Source: Chthonomonadaceae bacterium (GTDB taxonomy: Bacteria; Armatimonadota; Fimbriimonadia; Fimbriimonadales; Fimbriimonadaceae). From it: a stretch of DNA of 64,000 nucleotides. Position 1 is the stretch's first letter, and each line of letters starts with the position of its first letter. A program made the position numbers and the translations under genes. Below the pieces are notes generated by a model. It searched no databases. It saw nothing but the letters and a program-made list of their open reading frames with translations, and was not told the origin of the DNA. Shown here piece by piece: positions 34,201 through 42,258 of this stretch. The DNA is taken from assembly GCA_015709495.1 (NCBI GenBank), contig CP054189.1, positions 744,001 through 808,000 on the forward strand. Direction: 5' to 3'.

Positions 34201-35608
34201 CGATATCTGTGGTGTCATTCGCAACGTGGTTGAGGAGGCAGGCCAAGGCTTGAGTCTGCCGGAAGAGCGACTGAGCGTCGACGTGTTCGAGCGTATCGAA
34301 CGGCGTGTCGAAGCGGAAACGCGCGTCGTCGACCGTTCGGAACGTGAGAGCGTTGTACCGAGCCTGAAGAAACGGCTCGCAATCGGCGGCGAACCTGCCA
34401 GGTACGTCGTTCTTCCAGGGCCTTCCATCCGAGTCGTTGACTGCATCGAGCAGAAGCGTTCGCGGGTCCGACACGCCGAGATGCGGCGCGATCCTCTCCG
34501 CGTAAGCGCGCAGTTGCCGCGAGAGGGCGCGAACTTCGTCGGTGGCCTCGGGCCGGACCTCATAGAACCACCCCCTGGCGAACGAGCCGAGCCCGGAGTT
34601 GCCTGTGCTGAGGTCAAGCGTGAGGGCGCAGAGGAGGCTCTGGCGGTCCGTCTCGATCCGCCGCTGAACGAACTCGCGCGCCCCTTTGAGCGCCATTCCA
34701 TGCCCCGATTGGACTAAGAACGTCAGCGGGCGGCGAGGGGGGTTCTCCTTGAAGTACCGGGCGAGTTCGAGCAGCGCGGATAGTCCGGAGGAGGCATCAG
34801 CCCCCGGCGAAAGGCCCGGCACGACGCTCATCGAGTCCGCATAAGCGGCGAGTACGATTCGTTCGTGCTTGGCTCCAGGGTCTGCGCCCGGAAGGTCAGC
34901 GAGAAGGTTGTAGGTTTCCTTGACCACCCACGTCTGGCGGCATCGGAGGCCCGCCACACGTTCCTCGGCAGCCGCAGGAAGCACCCGCGAGGCGGCCTTT
35001 GCGGGCAGCCAGAACCTAGGCGCGTTGTGGGGAGCGGCACTGAACTTGTCCTCGAACTGGAACCGGGTCGCGAAGTCCGGTTCGAGGTAGATGACGGCCT
35101 TGACGCCGAGCCGAAAGAGCGTTTGCCAACGAACCTCTGAATCGAAGTCGATGACGGCGAGCGCGCCTTTCAGGACTTTGCCCTTGAGGTCCGACGGACG
35201 CCCCGCTCCGAGATAGATCAGGCGGCCCGAAAGATCGCTCGTCGAAGTGCGAATCAGGTTCGGCCAGAGGGGATAGAGGGTCGTAGGGACTTCGCTTCCG
35301 AGATCGAGCGCGGCGACGCTTTCAGGTTGGGGGACCGTGATCGTAAAGGCCTCCCGCCGAATGTTCTGGAACCCAAGCTCTCGCAGCCGAGCCTCGGCGA
35401 ACTCAAGCGTCTTGCGCTCGCCATCAGAGCCCGCCAAGCGCGAGCCGAATCCTGCGATTCGCGCGAGGTCTTGAGTGAGATTCTCCTTGGAGACCGACCT
35501 CGCTATGCGGCCGTAATCTCGGGAGGGGGAGCCAGGCGGTTGGGCCGGGATCGATGCCGCGAAGAGGGCGATGGCAACTCCGCACCCGCACCAGCCTCCC
35601 CAATCCAT
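31220..35608 (-). CDS. FtsX-family permease fused to a degenerate M28 peptidase domain
   Basis: 1462 residues from ATG 35608. A signal peptide is followed by an M28 aminopeptidase-like domain (to about residue 470). Its zinc and catalytic residues are changed: AAYADS replaces the usual A-H-Y-D-S, GADASSG replaces GADDNASG, and SGHGMALKG lacks the catalytic Glu pair, so it is probably inactive. A second external region and a membrane block (from about 805) come next. Then follow FtsX/MacB features: LRRRRLRTTLTTL near residue 925, and a C-terminal FtsX block near 1210-1300 with NTMVAGVYERTREIGIFSAIGL. No ATPase is adjacent. It may work with an unlinked LolD/MacB-type ATPase in envelope export. 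Confidence 0.9.
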   Translation of the reverse strand: MDWGGWCGCGVAIALFAASIPAQPPGSPSRDYGRIARSVSKENLTQDLARIAGFGSRLAGSDGERKTLEFAEARLRELGFQNIRREAFTITVPQPESVAALDLGSEVPTTLYPLWPNLIRTSTSDLSGRLIYLGAGRPSDLKGKVLKGALAVIDFDSEVRWQTLFRLGVKAVIYLEPDFATRFQFEDKFSAAPHNAPRFWLPAKAASRVLPAAAEERVAGLRCRQTWVVKETYNLLADLPGADPGAKHERIVLAAYADSMSVVPGLSPGADASSGLSALLELARYFKENPPRRPLTFLVQSGHGMALKGAREFVQRRIETDRQSLLCALTLDLSTGNSGLGSFARGWFYEVRPEATDEVRALSRQLRAYAERIAPHLGVSDPRTLLLDAVNDSDGRPWKNDVPGRFAADCEPFLQARYNALTFRTVDDARFRFDTPFDTLEHVDAQSLFRQTQALACLLNHVANDTTDIDAWNQDRLPLRTSQPQRMSLVGGFVELSGRVVEFDPLKSFLPDTSVPDSIALNVHDHKTQMGVRPTMIEATVGREARYRFVGASPVTARFRTLQSMTRLEAYRIDPLSGSVTAAPNVGQSGLSSFPNWFSLRTARREAPLVVFDCEAIDLYDLADPHDLQPLVLPQVLDPVADAPPKSYGAYVAWYDPRLNSEAEDSLVLFVAPGSRWKLLLYSKTGELRVLLSNATSSKPHGRGFATEDGDHSASLLLSPSLAAARDFWTLNQSRIETFAKYRMISPSVVALQQQAKGSIDLAAAAFADRDPQSGDRHASQAWGLSLRVHPVVQGVANNVVSGVVYYLILLLPFSFFAERLLFGSRVFARQILLSTAIFVAAFLALRFLHPAFEIVSNPTMIFVAFVMGSLSVLVGSFVIAKFETSLRVDRLARLGVRQLDIGRIGVGLIAFQLGVENLRRRRLRTTLTTLVLVVVTFVGLSLTSVVSELKVFDIPTGKPASYAGIVVRKPNLDPLPDSASRILEQHFAGRASVARRVWYYGADLSDTNTFRFFRGAQAWEARAFMGLDPLEPLRLLLVSALAPGGRWFEEGERDAVILPQSAAEKLGISPENLDGAQVSCSGERFRVIGLFDEKRIKALMDLDGDPPLPADFTLSKQLHDQTGAHADALRSYLRLDPSSVALLPARSALELGGEIRSLAVGFGAADQVSSELENLMPRLRLNLFAAVPTDRGLEARYFNVQQGSRASGVALVLIQALIALLFVVNTMVAGVYERTREIGIFSAIGLAPNHVALLYFAESLVYGVLGSVLGYFCAQGLGRFLIATDAIPGLYVNFSATSSVLASLMVAGVVLGSSLYPARIARKIAAPALDDEFRLPPPDSDEWTVPLPIRISAEEVDALLAHLKRWLLAYEDFTIGDIVTAEVRGADKPLAPLGSQVWLAPYDLGVSQSIEIRAEPSEVEGVFGIEVAIGRLSGEPANWVRTNRRFLEALRRQFLIWRASD

Positions 35609-35752
35609 ACTCGGCAGTTCGCCGAAGGCGGGCCCTTGTCCTGCGAATTCGAGCGGACGCAAACGGGATCGGCGCTCCCTGAACCGCTGGATGGCGGCCC
35701 AAGGAGCGCGGATCGTCCTCCGATCCTACGGGGGTTGATCGGGTCTATTTGC

Positions 35753-36361
35753 TTAGTTCTTTCGGAGCCTGCGACCCGCGACTGCGCCGAGGCCCAGCAG
35801 GAGGCCGATCATCGAAGCGGGCTCGGGCACCGGGGACATCTGCGCCTGGCCGGCGTTGAGCGGGTCCGGAACCCAGTAGATCGCGTCGTTGTCGGTTCCT
35901 CGTGCCGAATACACGAGATTCGCAAACGCGAGATCGGCAACATTCGAGGCCTGGAAGTTGCCCGAAGAGAAGTCCGCCACAGCGCCGCCGTCATAGAGGG
36001 CTTCCCAAATCGCCGCCTGCATCGATTGGGCCTTGGCGTTCGAGTCGGCTGCCCCGAAGTAAGCAGCAACCATGTTGCCAGCTTCCTTTAGCGGGCTGGC
36101 AAGAGTCGTGCTGAACTGGGGCGGGAGCGTGTCCCACGGGTTTCCCGGAATCGTGTTCACCAGGTCCACGCAAAACGTCTTGATCGAACCGTAACCGTAC
36201 GACGAATCGGTGAACTTGAGCTTTCCAGCGAAAAAGTTGCCGGTTCGGACCGTTCCGCTTACCGAGAGCGACTGTCCGGTCGACGTGCCGTCGAACGTGA
36301 AGTCGGCCGAAGCAGTCCCGACGATAAGCGCGCCGAGCGCGAGTGTCCATAGTCCTTTCAT
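35753..36361 (-). CDS. PEP-CTERM surface protein with thioester-like motif
   Basis: 202 residues. Signal peptide MKGLWTLALGALIVGTASA and a C-terminal sorting signal VPEPASMIGLLLGLGAVAGRRLRKN: PEP motif, membrane helix, basic tail. The exosortase/PEP-CTERM system removes this signal and anchors or secretes the protein. The domain between has Cys64 (FCVD) and Gln115 (MQAAIWE), the spacing and motif pair of thioester domains, in which a Cys-Gln bond forms. A ribosome binding site AGAGG lies 9 bases before the start. A CGTTC-GTACA-GAACG dyad lies upstream at about 36418-36432. Confidence 0.93.
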   Translation of the reverse strand: MKGLWTLALGALIVGTASADFTFDGTSTGQSLSVSGTVRTGNFFAGKLKFTDSSYGYGSIKTFCVDLVNTIPGNPWDTLPPQFSTTLASPLKEAGNMVAAYFGAADSNAKAQSMQAAIWEALYDGGAVADFSSGNFQASNVADLAFANLVYSARGTDNDAIYWVPDPLNAGQAQMSPVPEPASMIGLLLGLGAVAGRRLRKN

Positions 36362-36518
36362 ACAATCAACCTCTAAGTCAGAATCGAAGTCGCCGCAAGG
36401 CGATCCGTATAATAGATTCGTTCGTACAGAACGTATTTGTGACTGAACCCCGCAGAATTGCTGGGCGACCGCGGTTGCGAGATTGGGGAGGGCTCCCCTC
36501 TACTGTCATACTAGGCCC

Positions 36519-37097
36519 GTGTTGCGCGTCGAGGGATTGGGGCGGAAGTTCTCAGGTCGCTGGATCTTCCGGAACCTCAACTTCGAGTTGGGGGCGGGTG
36601 ACGGGCTTGTCGTAACGGGTCGCAACGGTTCGGGCAAGTCCACCCTTCTCAAGGTGATCTCTGGGCTGCTTTCGCCGAGCGAAGGACGCTCCCAATTCCA
36701 CGGAGACCTCCGGCTCGATTTGGGCTACGCGGGGCTGGAGCTTGCGTTGTATCCGAGCCTAACCGCGACCGAGCATCTTGAGTTCTCCGGCAAGTCGCGG
36801 GGCGTGCCCTCCAGGTCAACCGAGGTGCTCGAAGAGGTGGGGTTGGGGCACGCCGCCGACAAGCGCATCAGCCAAATGTCCTCGGGAATGAAGTCCCGCT
36901 TGCGACTCGCCTTGGCGATCCAGGCCCAGCCGAAGCTCCTCATCCTCGACGAACCTGGCGTGAGCCTCGACGAACTGGGCAAAGAGGTCGTCGAGCGCGT
37001 CTGCGCGGATCAGAAGCAGAGGGGCGCGCTGATCCTCGCCACCAACGACCCCGCGGAGAGGAGGTTTGCCACGCATGAACTCGAGTTGGCGAACTGA
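36519..37097 (+). CDS. ccmA: ABC transporter ATPase, CcmA-like (heme/cytochrome c maturation)
   Basis: 192 residues from GTG 36519. Walker A is GRNGSGKST, the signature loop is SSGMKSRLRLALA (the CcmA-style variant of LSGGQ), and Walker B is LLILDEPGVSLDE. The small size and the two following genes, a CcmB-like permease and CcmC, identify it as the ATPase of the CcmAB complex. It drives release of holo-CcmE in heme delivery for cytochrome c maturation, which the caa3 cytochrome c domain earlier in the window requires. Its end overlaps ccmB by 23 bases. Confidence 0.88.
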   Translation: MLRVEGLGRKFSGRWIFRNLNFELGAGDGLVVTGRNGSGKSTLLKVISGLLSPSEGRSQFHGDLRLDLGYAGLELALYPSLTATEHLEFSGKSRGVPSRSTEVLEEVGLGHAADKRISQMSSGMKSRLRLALAIQAQPKLLILDEPGVSLDELGKEVVERVCADQKQRGALILATNDPAERRFATHELELAN

Positions 37098-37749
37098 AAT
37101 CCTCGCCGTGCTTCGTAAGGAGGCTCAAGTCGAATGGCGAACCCGGAGCGGCCTGATGACCGCGGGCCTGTTCGGTCTCGCCGCGACCGCTGCGACGACC
37201 TTTGCCGCAATGACCGAGAAGCTCACCCCCGGCGTCATCAGCGCCCTGCTTTGGATCACGCTGTTGTTTGCCGCTACCGTATGGCTGCCCAGGGCGTTCT
37301 TGGTCGAATCAGAACAGGGAACGACCGACCTCCTGCGCTTGCTGGTTCGCCCTCATGCGCTCTTCTGGGGCAAGGCGCTCTTCAATCTGGTGTCGATGTC
37401 GATCGGCGCGCTTGGATTGGCGGCTCTTCTCTTGCTCTTGGTGGGGGCGGTTCCCACCCAACCCTTCCTTTTCGTAGTGTGCTTGGTCAGCGGAATCGCC
37501 GCGCTTTCAGGAACGATGACGCTTTGCGGGGCGCTTGCGGTCGATGCCGGCAATCGGTTCCTACTTGCGGGCGCGATCTCGGTTCCGCTCCTGATTCCGC
37601 TCCTTGCGATCGCCGTCGCTGGCACGGGCGCTTCGTTCGAGGTTGCGGCCTCAGGGCAGGCGGTCGTGTCGGCCGTCGGGCTCGTATGCTACGCTGTGGC
37701 AACGTTCGCGCTTGGCCCGCACATTTTCGCAGCCGTCTGGAAGATATGA
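37075..37749 (+). CDS. ccmB: CcmB-like heme exporter permease
   Basis: 224 residues, from ATG 37075 with an AGGAGG site about 10 bases upstream. Six hydrophobic helices; the first part has KEAQVEWRTRSGLMTAGLFG and a SEQGTTDLLRLLVRP loop, both typical of CcmB. It pairs with CcmA to form the ABC module of cytochrome c maturation system I. The stop overlaps ccmC as ATGA. Confidence 0.9.
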   Translation: MNSSWRTEILAVLRKEAQVEWRTRSGLMTAGLFGLAATAATTFAAMTEKLTPGVISALLWITLLFAATVWLPRAFLVESEQGTTDLLRLLVRPHALFWGKALFNLVSMSIGALGLAALLLLLVGAVPTQPFLFVVCLVSGIAALSGTMTLCGALAVDAGNRFLLAGAISVPLLIPLLAIAVAGTGASFEVAASGQAVVSAVGLVCYAVATFALGPHIFAAVWKI

Positions 37750-38492
37750 AGAGCCCGTATTTGGCCGTGACCTCTTTGCTGATCGTCCTCGGAACGGTCT
37801 TAGCGATGGCCGTTTACGATCTGAAGGCATTCCAGGTTCCTGAGCTCGCCCGCATTGTTTTCTTTCATCTGCCGGCAGCCTTGCTCTCGACCGGATACCT
37901 GATGTTTGCGACCTGGCAAGCGTTTCAAGTCGCTCGGTCGTCGGAACTGCGGCACGACCACCGAATGGCGGCGGCTATGAGGCTCGCGTTCGTGTTGGGA
38001 GTCCTGACGCTCGTGACCGGCAGCCTGTTTTCCAAGGTTCAATGGGGCGCTTGGTGGAACTGGGATCCCCGGCAGACCTCGTTCCTGCTGGTGATGTTGA
38101 TCGTCGGAGCGTTCTTCGCGCTGCGCGCGGCCATCCCGGACGAGATCAAGGCGGCAAGGGCATCGGCCGGATACGCGCTTGCAGCCTCGCTTCCGATTCT
38201 CTTTCTCGTGTTCGTGTATCCGAGATTGCCGCAGGTGGTCAGTCTTCACCCCGATGTGGTCCGGCAGGGCAGCATGGATGGCGCTTACTGGGGAGTTCTG
38301 CTCCTGATCCTTGCTGGGATGCTGCTCTTGACCGCGCGAATCTACCGACTCGACGTAGCGTGCTCCGAACTCGAAGCGCGCTGGGAGGATACGAATGGAA
38401 AACTGGATGATAGCGGCCGTCCCGCCCCTACTGGTGTGGTTCGGCCTGTGGATGTATCTGGCCAAGGTGGACCGACGTCTGCGCGACCTTGA
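37746..38492 (+). CDS. ccmC: CcmC heme handling protein
   Basis: 248 residues. Six membrane helices with the tryptophan-rich WWD signature KVQWGAWWNWDPRQTS near residues 98-113 and conserved His residues (FFHLPAA and SLHPD) that bind heme. CcmC loads heme onto CcmE. The C-terminal 35 residues after the last helix are unusual because this DNA also encodes ccmD in another frame. The start overlaps ccmB by four bases. Confidence 0.93.
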   Translation: MKSPYLAVTSLLIVLGTVLAMAVYDLKAFQVPELARIVFFHLPAALLSTGYLMFATWQAFQVARSSELRHDHRMAAAMRLAFVLGVLTLVTGSLFSKVQWGAWWNWDPRQTSFLLVMLIVGAFFALRAAIPDEIKAARASAGYALAASLPILFLVFVYPRLPQVVSLHPDVVRQGSMDGAYWGVLLLILAGMLLLTARIYRLDVACSELEARWEDTNGKLDDSGRPAPTGVVRPVDVSGQGGPTSARP

Positions 38493-38508
38493 CGAAAGAA
38501 TGCGGTAG
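38395..38508 (+). CDS. ccmD: CcmD-like small membrane protein, overlapping the end of ccmC
   Basis: 37 residues. ATG 38395 is preceded by GGGAGG seven bases upstream, a far better ribosome site than most genes here. One membrane helix (IAAVPPLLVWFGLWMYLAK) is followed by a charged coil VDRRLRDLDERMR, the layout of CcmD, the small subunit that stabilises CcmABC with CcmE. It lies +1 relative to ccmC and overlaps the ccmC 3' end by 98 bases, so automatic annotation easily misses it. Confidence 0.8.
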   Translation: MENWMIAAVPPLLVWFGLWMYLAKVDRRLRDLDERMR

Positions 38509-38513
38509 TTCGA

Positions 38514-39287
38514 GTGAGTCGAGATGCCGAAGGCCTAATCTCGGAGGCCAGTTCGTTTCACCGCGTCGCCCCGTTTTACGACGACCTCATGAGGGGCGTG
38601 CCGTATCGAATGTGGGTGAGCTATTATCGTTTGCTCCTCGCGACTCAAGGCGTCGCGCCCACCCAAGTTCTCGACTGCTGTTGCGGCACGGGGATCGTCG
38701 CGGAGATGCTCGCCGAATTGGGCTGGCAGGTGACGGGGTTCGACATCTCTTTGCCGATGATCGAGCAAGCCCGGCAGAAAGCGGAAAGCCAGGGCCTGGG
38801 GATTCGCTACGAGCGCCAAGACGCGGCCGAACTCGACCTCAGCGAGCAGTTCGACGCGGCGTATTCGTTCTTTGACAGTTTCAACTACGTCACCGACCCC
38901 CAGCGCCTCGCCGCGGCCTTCCGCCGAATCGCTCTCCACCTCCGGCCAGGGGCATCGTTCATCTTTGACATGAACACCGCCTTCGCCTTCGAGCAGCGGC
39001 TTTTCAACCAACAGCAGTTGGGGAAGCAGCGGAACCTCCGCTACCGCTGGCGGGGCGATTGGAACGCCGAAACCCGGCTCATCACCGTTCGGATGAAGTT
39101 CTGGGTCGGATATGAGGAGTTTGAGGAAGTCCATGTCCAGCGAGCCTATGAGACCGACGAGATCGTGAACATGCTGGAGCGGGCGGGATTCGAGAACATC
39201 CGCGCGTTCCACAGCTATACCTTGGATCGTCCTCGCGAGGACAGCGACCGAATCCACTTCGTCGCGACCCTTGCCGGCCACGAGTAG
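38514..39287 (+). CDS. Class I SAM-dependent methyltransferase
   Basis: 257 residues from GTG 38514. The fold is recognisable from VLDCCCGTGIVAEMLAELG (motif I), GFDIS (acidic loop) and FDAAYSFFDSFNYV. N-terminal SFHRVAPFYDDLM is common in methyltransferases of small molecules. The substrate cannot be told. It lies five bases after ccmD and could be co-transcribed with the ccm genes. Confidence 0.9.
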   Translation: MSRDAEGLISEASSFHRVAPFYDDLMRGVPYRMWVSYYRLLLATQGVAPTQVLDCCCGTGIVAEMLAELGWQVTGFDISLPMIEQARQKAESQGLGIRYERQDAAELDLSEQFDAAYSFFDSFNYVTDPQRLAAAFRRIALHLRPGASFIFDMNTAFAFEQRLFNQQQLGKQRNLRYRWRGDWNAETRLITVRMKFWVGYEEFEEVHVQRAYETDEIVNMLERAGFENIRAFHSYTLDRPREDSDRIHFVATLAGHE

Positions 39288-39345
39288 GCCTCCAGCAAGG
39301 ATTCGACGCCCCGAGCAAGGGGCGGTGGGAGGGTAAAGTCCCCGC

Positions 39346-40137
39346 GTGCCCCACGACTTCGCTATACCCGGCGGTTGGCTCACGCTGGCGGTTCTCTTCG
39401 TCGTGGGTGGCGTTGCGAGCGCGATCAACACGGTGGCGGGAGGGGGCTCGCTGCTCTCGTTTCCCAGCTTGATCGGGTTCGGGGTTCCCTCGGTCGAGGC
39501 GAACGCCACCAACGCCGCCTCGCTTTGGCCCGGCTCCATCGGCGGGGCGTTCGGCTTTCGAAACCTGCTTTCCGTCGCGGGTCACCACCTCAAGACCCTG
39601 CTGCCACCGACTCTGATCGGGTCCGTCCTCGGCGCAGGGATCCTGATTCGTTCGAGCCCGAAGTCGTTTGATTTCGCGGTGCCGTTCCTGATTCTCCTTG
39701 CATCGCTGATGCTGGCATTTCAAGCGCGAATCAAGTCGTGGTCGATCCGACATAGCCGCGAGGTCTCGCCTCTGGCCGGGATCGTGATTCAGTTCTTCGT
39801 CGCGCTCTATGGCGGCTACTTCGGCGCAGGGATGGGCCTCATGATGTTGGCTTCGTTTACGCTCTACATCGAGGGCACGATCCACGAGCTTAACGCGATG
39901 AAGGTGTGGTTGGGGCTCGTGATCAACTTCGCCGCCACGGTCTTGTTCCTCGTTTCGGGCAAGGTCTTGCTCGTAGCTTGCCTTGCGATGGCGCTGGGAG
40001 GAATCCTGGGCGGATACCTCGCCGCCGTACTCTCGCAAAAGGTCGACTCAGAGAAGCTGCGGATCGCCATCGCGGTTTATGGGTTCGCGATGTCGGCGTA
40101 CTTCTTCTATCGCCTGGTTCAGTCGAACCTTACTTGA
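39346..40137 (+). CDS. TauE/SafE family membrane transporter
   Basis: 263 residues from GTG 39346. Seven to eight helices. The first half has VGGVASAINTVAGGGSLLSFPSLIGFGVPSVEANATN, a family signature, and a second repeat has FFVALYGGYFGAGMGLMMLA. These permeases export sulfite, sulfoacetate or related anions. No sulfur-metabolism genes are next to it, so the substrate is unknown. The end overlaps the convergent S9 peptidase gene by 8 bases. Confidence 0.92.
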   Translation: MPHDFAIPGGWLTLAVLFVVGGVASAINTVAGGGSLLSFPSLIGFGVPSVEANATNAASLWPGSIGGAFGFRNLLSVAGHHLKTLLPPTLIGSVLGAGILIRSSPKSFDFAVPFLILLASLMLAFQARIKSWSIRHSREVSPLAGIVIQFFVALYGGYFGAGMGLMMLASFTLYIEGTIHELNAMKVWLGLVINFAATVLFLVSGKVLLVACLAMALGGILGGYLAAVLSQKVDSEKLRIAIAVYGFAMSAYFFYRLVQSNLT

Positions 40138-42145
40138 GCCAGCGACGCCACCACCCCAGAATCTCGTTCAGCCGATGAAGCCGAAGGTCGGGGGGGCCGC
40201 TGCGCGACATGCCGTGGGACGTGTTGGAGGGATATCGCACGAAGCGGCTCGGAACGCCCTCCTGTTGGAGCGCGGTGAACACCTGTTCGCTCTGCTCGAC
40301 GTTGCACCGGAGGTCGCCTTCCGAGTGGATGATCAGCATCGGGGTCTTGACGCTCTTGAAGTAGGCAATCGGCGACTGCTTCCAAAGTTCTTCGATGTCC
40401 TTGAGATCGCCCCAAGCGGTTCCCTTGAAGTAGGCGTCTTTGTTGAAGGGAAAGTCGCTGTTGCCGGCCATCGAAACCATGTTCGAGACGCACCGGTCGG
40501 TGATCGCAGCCTTGAGCTTTGGCGTTTGCCCCACGACCCAGTTCGTCATGTACCCGCCGTAACTCCCTCCCATCACGCCCATCGAACCCGCATCGATATA
40601 GGGCTGATGCTCCATCCAGTGCAAGACAGTCTGAATGTCGATCCAATCCTTGTTACCCCAATCCCCCTTGATCGCCTCGCAAAACGCCTCGCCGTAGCCT
40701 TTCGAACCCCGGGGATTCGAGTACACGACCACATAGCCCTCAGCGGCGAGGACCTGGAACTCATGGAAGAACGTCCATCCGTATTGCGCGTGCGGGCCCC
40801 CGTGAATCTCCAGAACCGCAGGGTGCGTCTTCTTCGAGCCCGTTTCCGTGGGCTCGATCACCCATACGTGGACTCGGGAACCGTCGGGAGTGTCGAGCCA
40901 GAAGTCCTTCGGCTCGGCGATCTTGAGACCCGAGAGGAGCTTGCCGTTGAAATCGGTCAGGACTTGAGGTTTGCCTTGAGTGCGGTCGAGGTCCAGCACG
41001 GCGACTTCGTGCAGCGTCGTCGCATCTCCCCAGGTGCAACTGACCTTGGACCCATCCTTGGAGACCGTTCCAAGCGCGACGTTGTGCTTGCCTTGCGTGA
41101 GGAACTCGACGCCCCCTTTCTCGCGCGAGACCATCGCCACCTGCTGTTCCCCGTTTGCGCCGATCTGGACGTAAAGGGCGTTCGAATCGGGCGCCCAAAC
41201 AAGGGCGGCCTCGAAACTCGCTTCTTTGGAGTCACCCAGCGTCGCAGCCGTCAGACAGTAGTCGTCGCTTTCAGTAAGACATCGGGGGTCGCCTCCTTCG
41301 GCCGGGACCACCCATAGCCGGTCGTTCTTTACGCCCCAGGGGTCATCCTCCGAAACCCTGCCTGCATAGGCGATCCACTTTCCGTCTGGGGAGACCTTGA
41401 CGCCGCCTTTCGGACCCTTGGGCAATCCGGCGAGCTTCTTGACCTTGCCCTTGAGGTCGACAAGATACATCTGGTCGTTGTCGGGCTCGGCAAACGGCCG
41501 CTTGTTGGCGGTGTGGCAAACGGCGAGCGATTTCGAATCCGGAAACCAGTCGAAGCTGAAGAACCCTGTGGGATCCTTGTCGTAAAGGACCCTGTGCTCG
41601 CCCGTCGCGACATCGACGACGTACAGGGCAAATCGCTGCGGGCCGAAGTAACCGTCGCCGTCCAACCGGTACCAAATGTTCTCCAGTTCCCAAGGCGGGT
41701 CGCTCAGCCCCTTTTCTTCCCGCTCTTTCTTGGCCTTCTCCGTTCGGTTGGGGTGGGTCTCGCGGAAGCTGACGGCGATCATCGAACCATCGGGCGACCA
41801 CGAAAAGGCGCCAATGGAGCCCTCGGGCAGCGATGTGAGCTTTTGGGCCTCTCCCCCCGAGGCAGAAAGAAGGTGAATCTGCTGGGAAGGTTTTTCCCTT
41901 CCCGAAACGAAGGCGATACGATCGCCGGTCGGTGACCACCTCCCCGCGGCGTTGCCCCCTTCACCCGCCGTCCATTGCTTCACCTCGCCGGAGAGCGACA
42001 CCGAGTACAAGTTCGTGATGTACTTGTTCTTTTCGTTGATGTGCTTCTTCGCAAAGAGCACGCACGACCCGTCGGGGCTCATCCGGGCATCGCCGACGTA
42101 CTGAAACTGGAGCAACGTGTCCGGCTGGATCGGCTTCTTGGGCAT
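40130..42145 (-). CDS. S9 family prolyl oligopeptidase-type peptidase
   Basis: 671 residues from ATG 42145 (an ATG at 42178 would add eleven). The N-terminal half is a beta-propeller with WD40-like/PD40 units (SPDGSCVLFAKK, SPTGDRIAFVSGR, SPDGKWIAYAG). The C-terminal alpha/beta-hydrolase domain carries the serine in MGGSYGGYMT, a later Asp in HSEGDLRCN, and the His in NTSHGMS, matching the catalytic triad of acylaminoacyl or dipeptidyl peptidases. No signal peptide is seen, suggesting a cytoplasmic peptidase. It converges with the TauE gene. Confidence 0.94.
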   Translation of the reverse strand: MPKKPIQPDTLLQFQYVGDARMSPDGSCVLFAKKHINEKNKYITNLYSVSLSGEVKQWTAGEGGNAAGRWSPTGDRIAFVSGREKPSQQIHLLSASGGEAQKLTSLPEGSIGAFSWSPDGSMIAVSFRETHPNRTEKAKKEREEKGLSDPPWELENIWYRLDGDGYFGPQRFALYVVDVATGEHRVLYDKDPTGFFSFDWFPDSKSLAVCHTANKRPFAEPDNDQMYLVDLKGKVKKLAGLPKGPKGGVKVSPDGKWIAYAGRVSEDDPWGVKNDRLWVVPAEGGDPRCLTESDDYCLTAATLGDSKEASFEAALVWAPDSNALYVQIGANGEQQVAMVSREKGGVEFLTQGKHNVALGTVSKDGSKVSCTWGDATTLHEVAVLDLDRTQGKPQVLTDFNGKLLSGLKIAEPKDFWLDTPDGSRVHVWVIEPTETGSKKTHPAVLEIHGGPHAQYGWTFFHEFQVLAAEGYVVVYSNPRGSKGYGEAFCEAIKGDWGNKDWIDIQTVLHWMEHQPYIDAGSMGVMGGSYGGYMTNWVVGQTPKLKAAITDRCVSNMVSMAGNSDFPFNKDAYFKGTAWGDLKDIEELWKQSPIAYFKSVKTPMLIIHSEGDLRCNVEQSEQVFTALQQEGVPSRFVRYPSNTSHGMSRSGPPDLRLHRLNEILGWWRRWLK

Positions 42146-42208
42146 GAAACCGAGGTTACCCTTCGGGGCCGCAGTCATTCTTGCCTGGACTTCGCAGCAA
42201 TCGCTCCG

Positions 42209-42225
42209 CTGGCACGCCCCATGCA
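42209..42225 (+). promoter_or_regulatory. Sigma-54 (-24/-12) promoter before the second PEP-CTERM gene
   Basis: CTGGCACGCCCCATGCA matches the consensus YTGGCACGNNNNTTGCW with one change (A for the first T of the -12 box) and correct 10-base GG-GC spacing. The predicted start lies about 12 bases after the -12 GC, leaving a leader of about 23 bases that contains a GGAG ribosome site before ATG 42259. PEP-CTERM/exosortase clusters often carry the sigma-54 regulator PrsR, which makes this a sensible control. Confidence 0.75.
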
Positions 42226-42258
42226 CTCCCTGGAGGGCACAGCAACGGAGAACACACC

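Noticed and set aside
33473-34717. Long plus-strand frame opposite the M28-FtsX gene
   Set aside because: Antisense shadow of a real gene; Arg-rich translation and no family resemblance.
35230-35608. 18-residue longer start for the M28-FtsX fusion
   Set aside because: The extension MRPLEF... has no signal features; the signal-like stretch starts at ATG 35608.
42143-42180. Longer start at 42178 for the S9 peptidase
   Set aside because: Possible, but it adds only eleven residues without conserved sequence; neither start has a clear ribosome site, so the shorter form was used.
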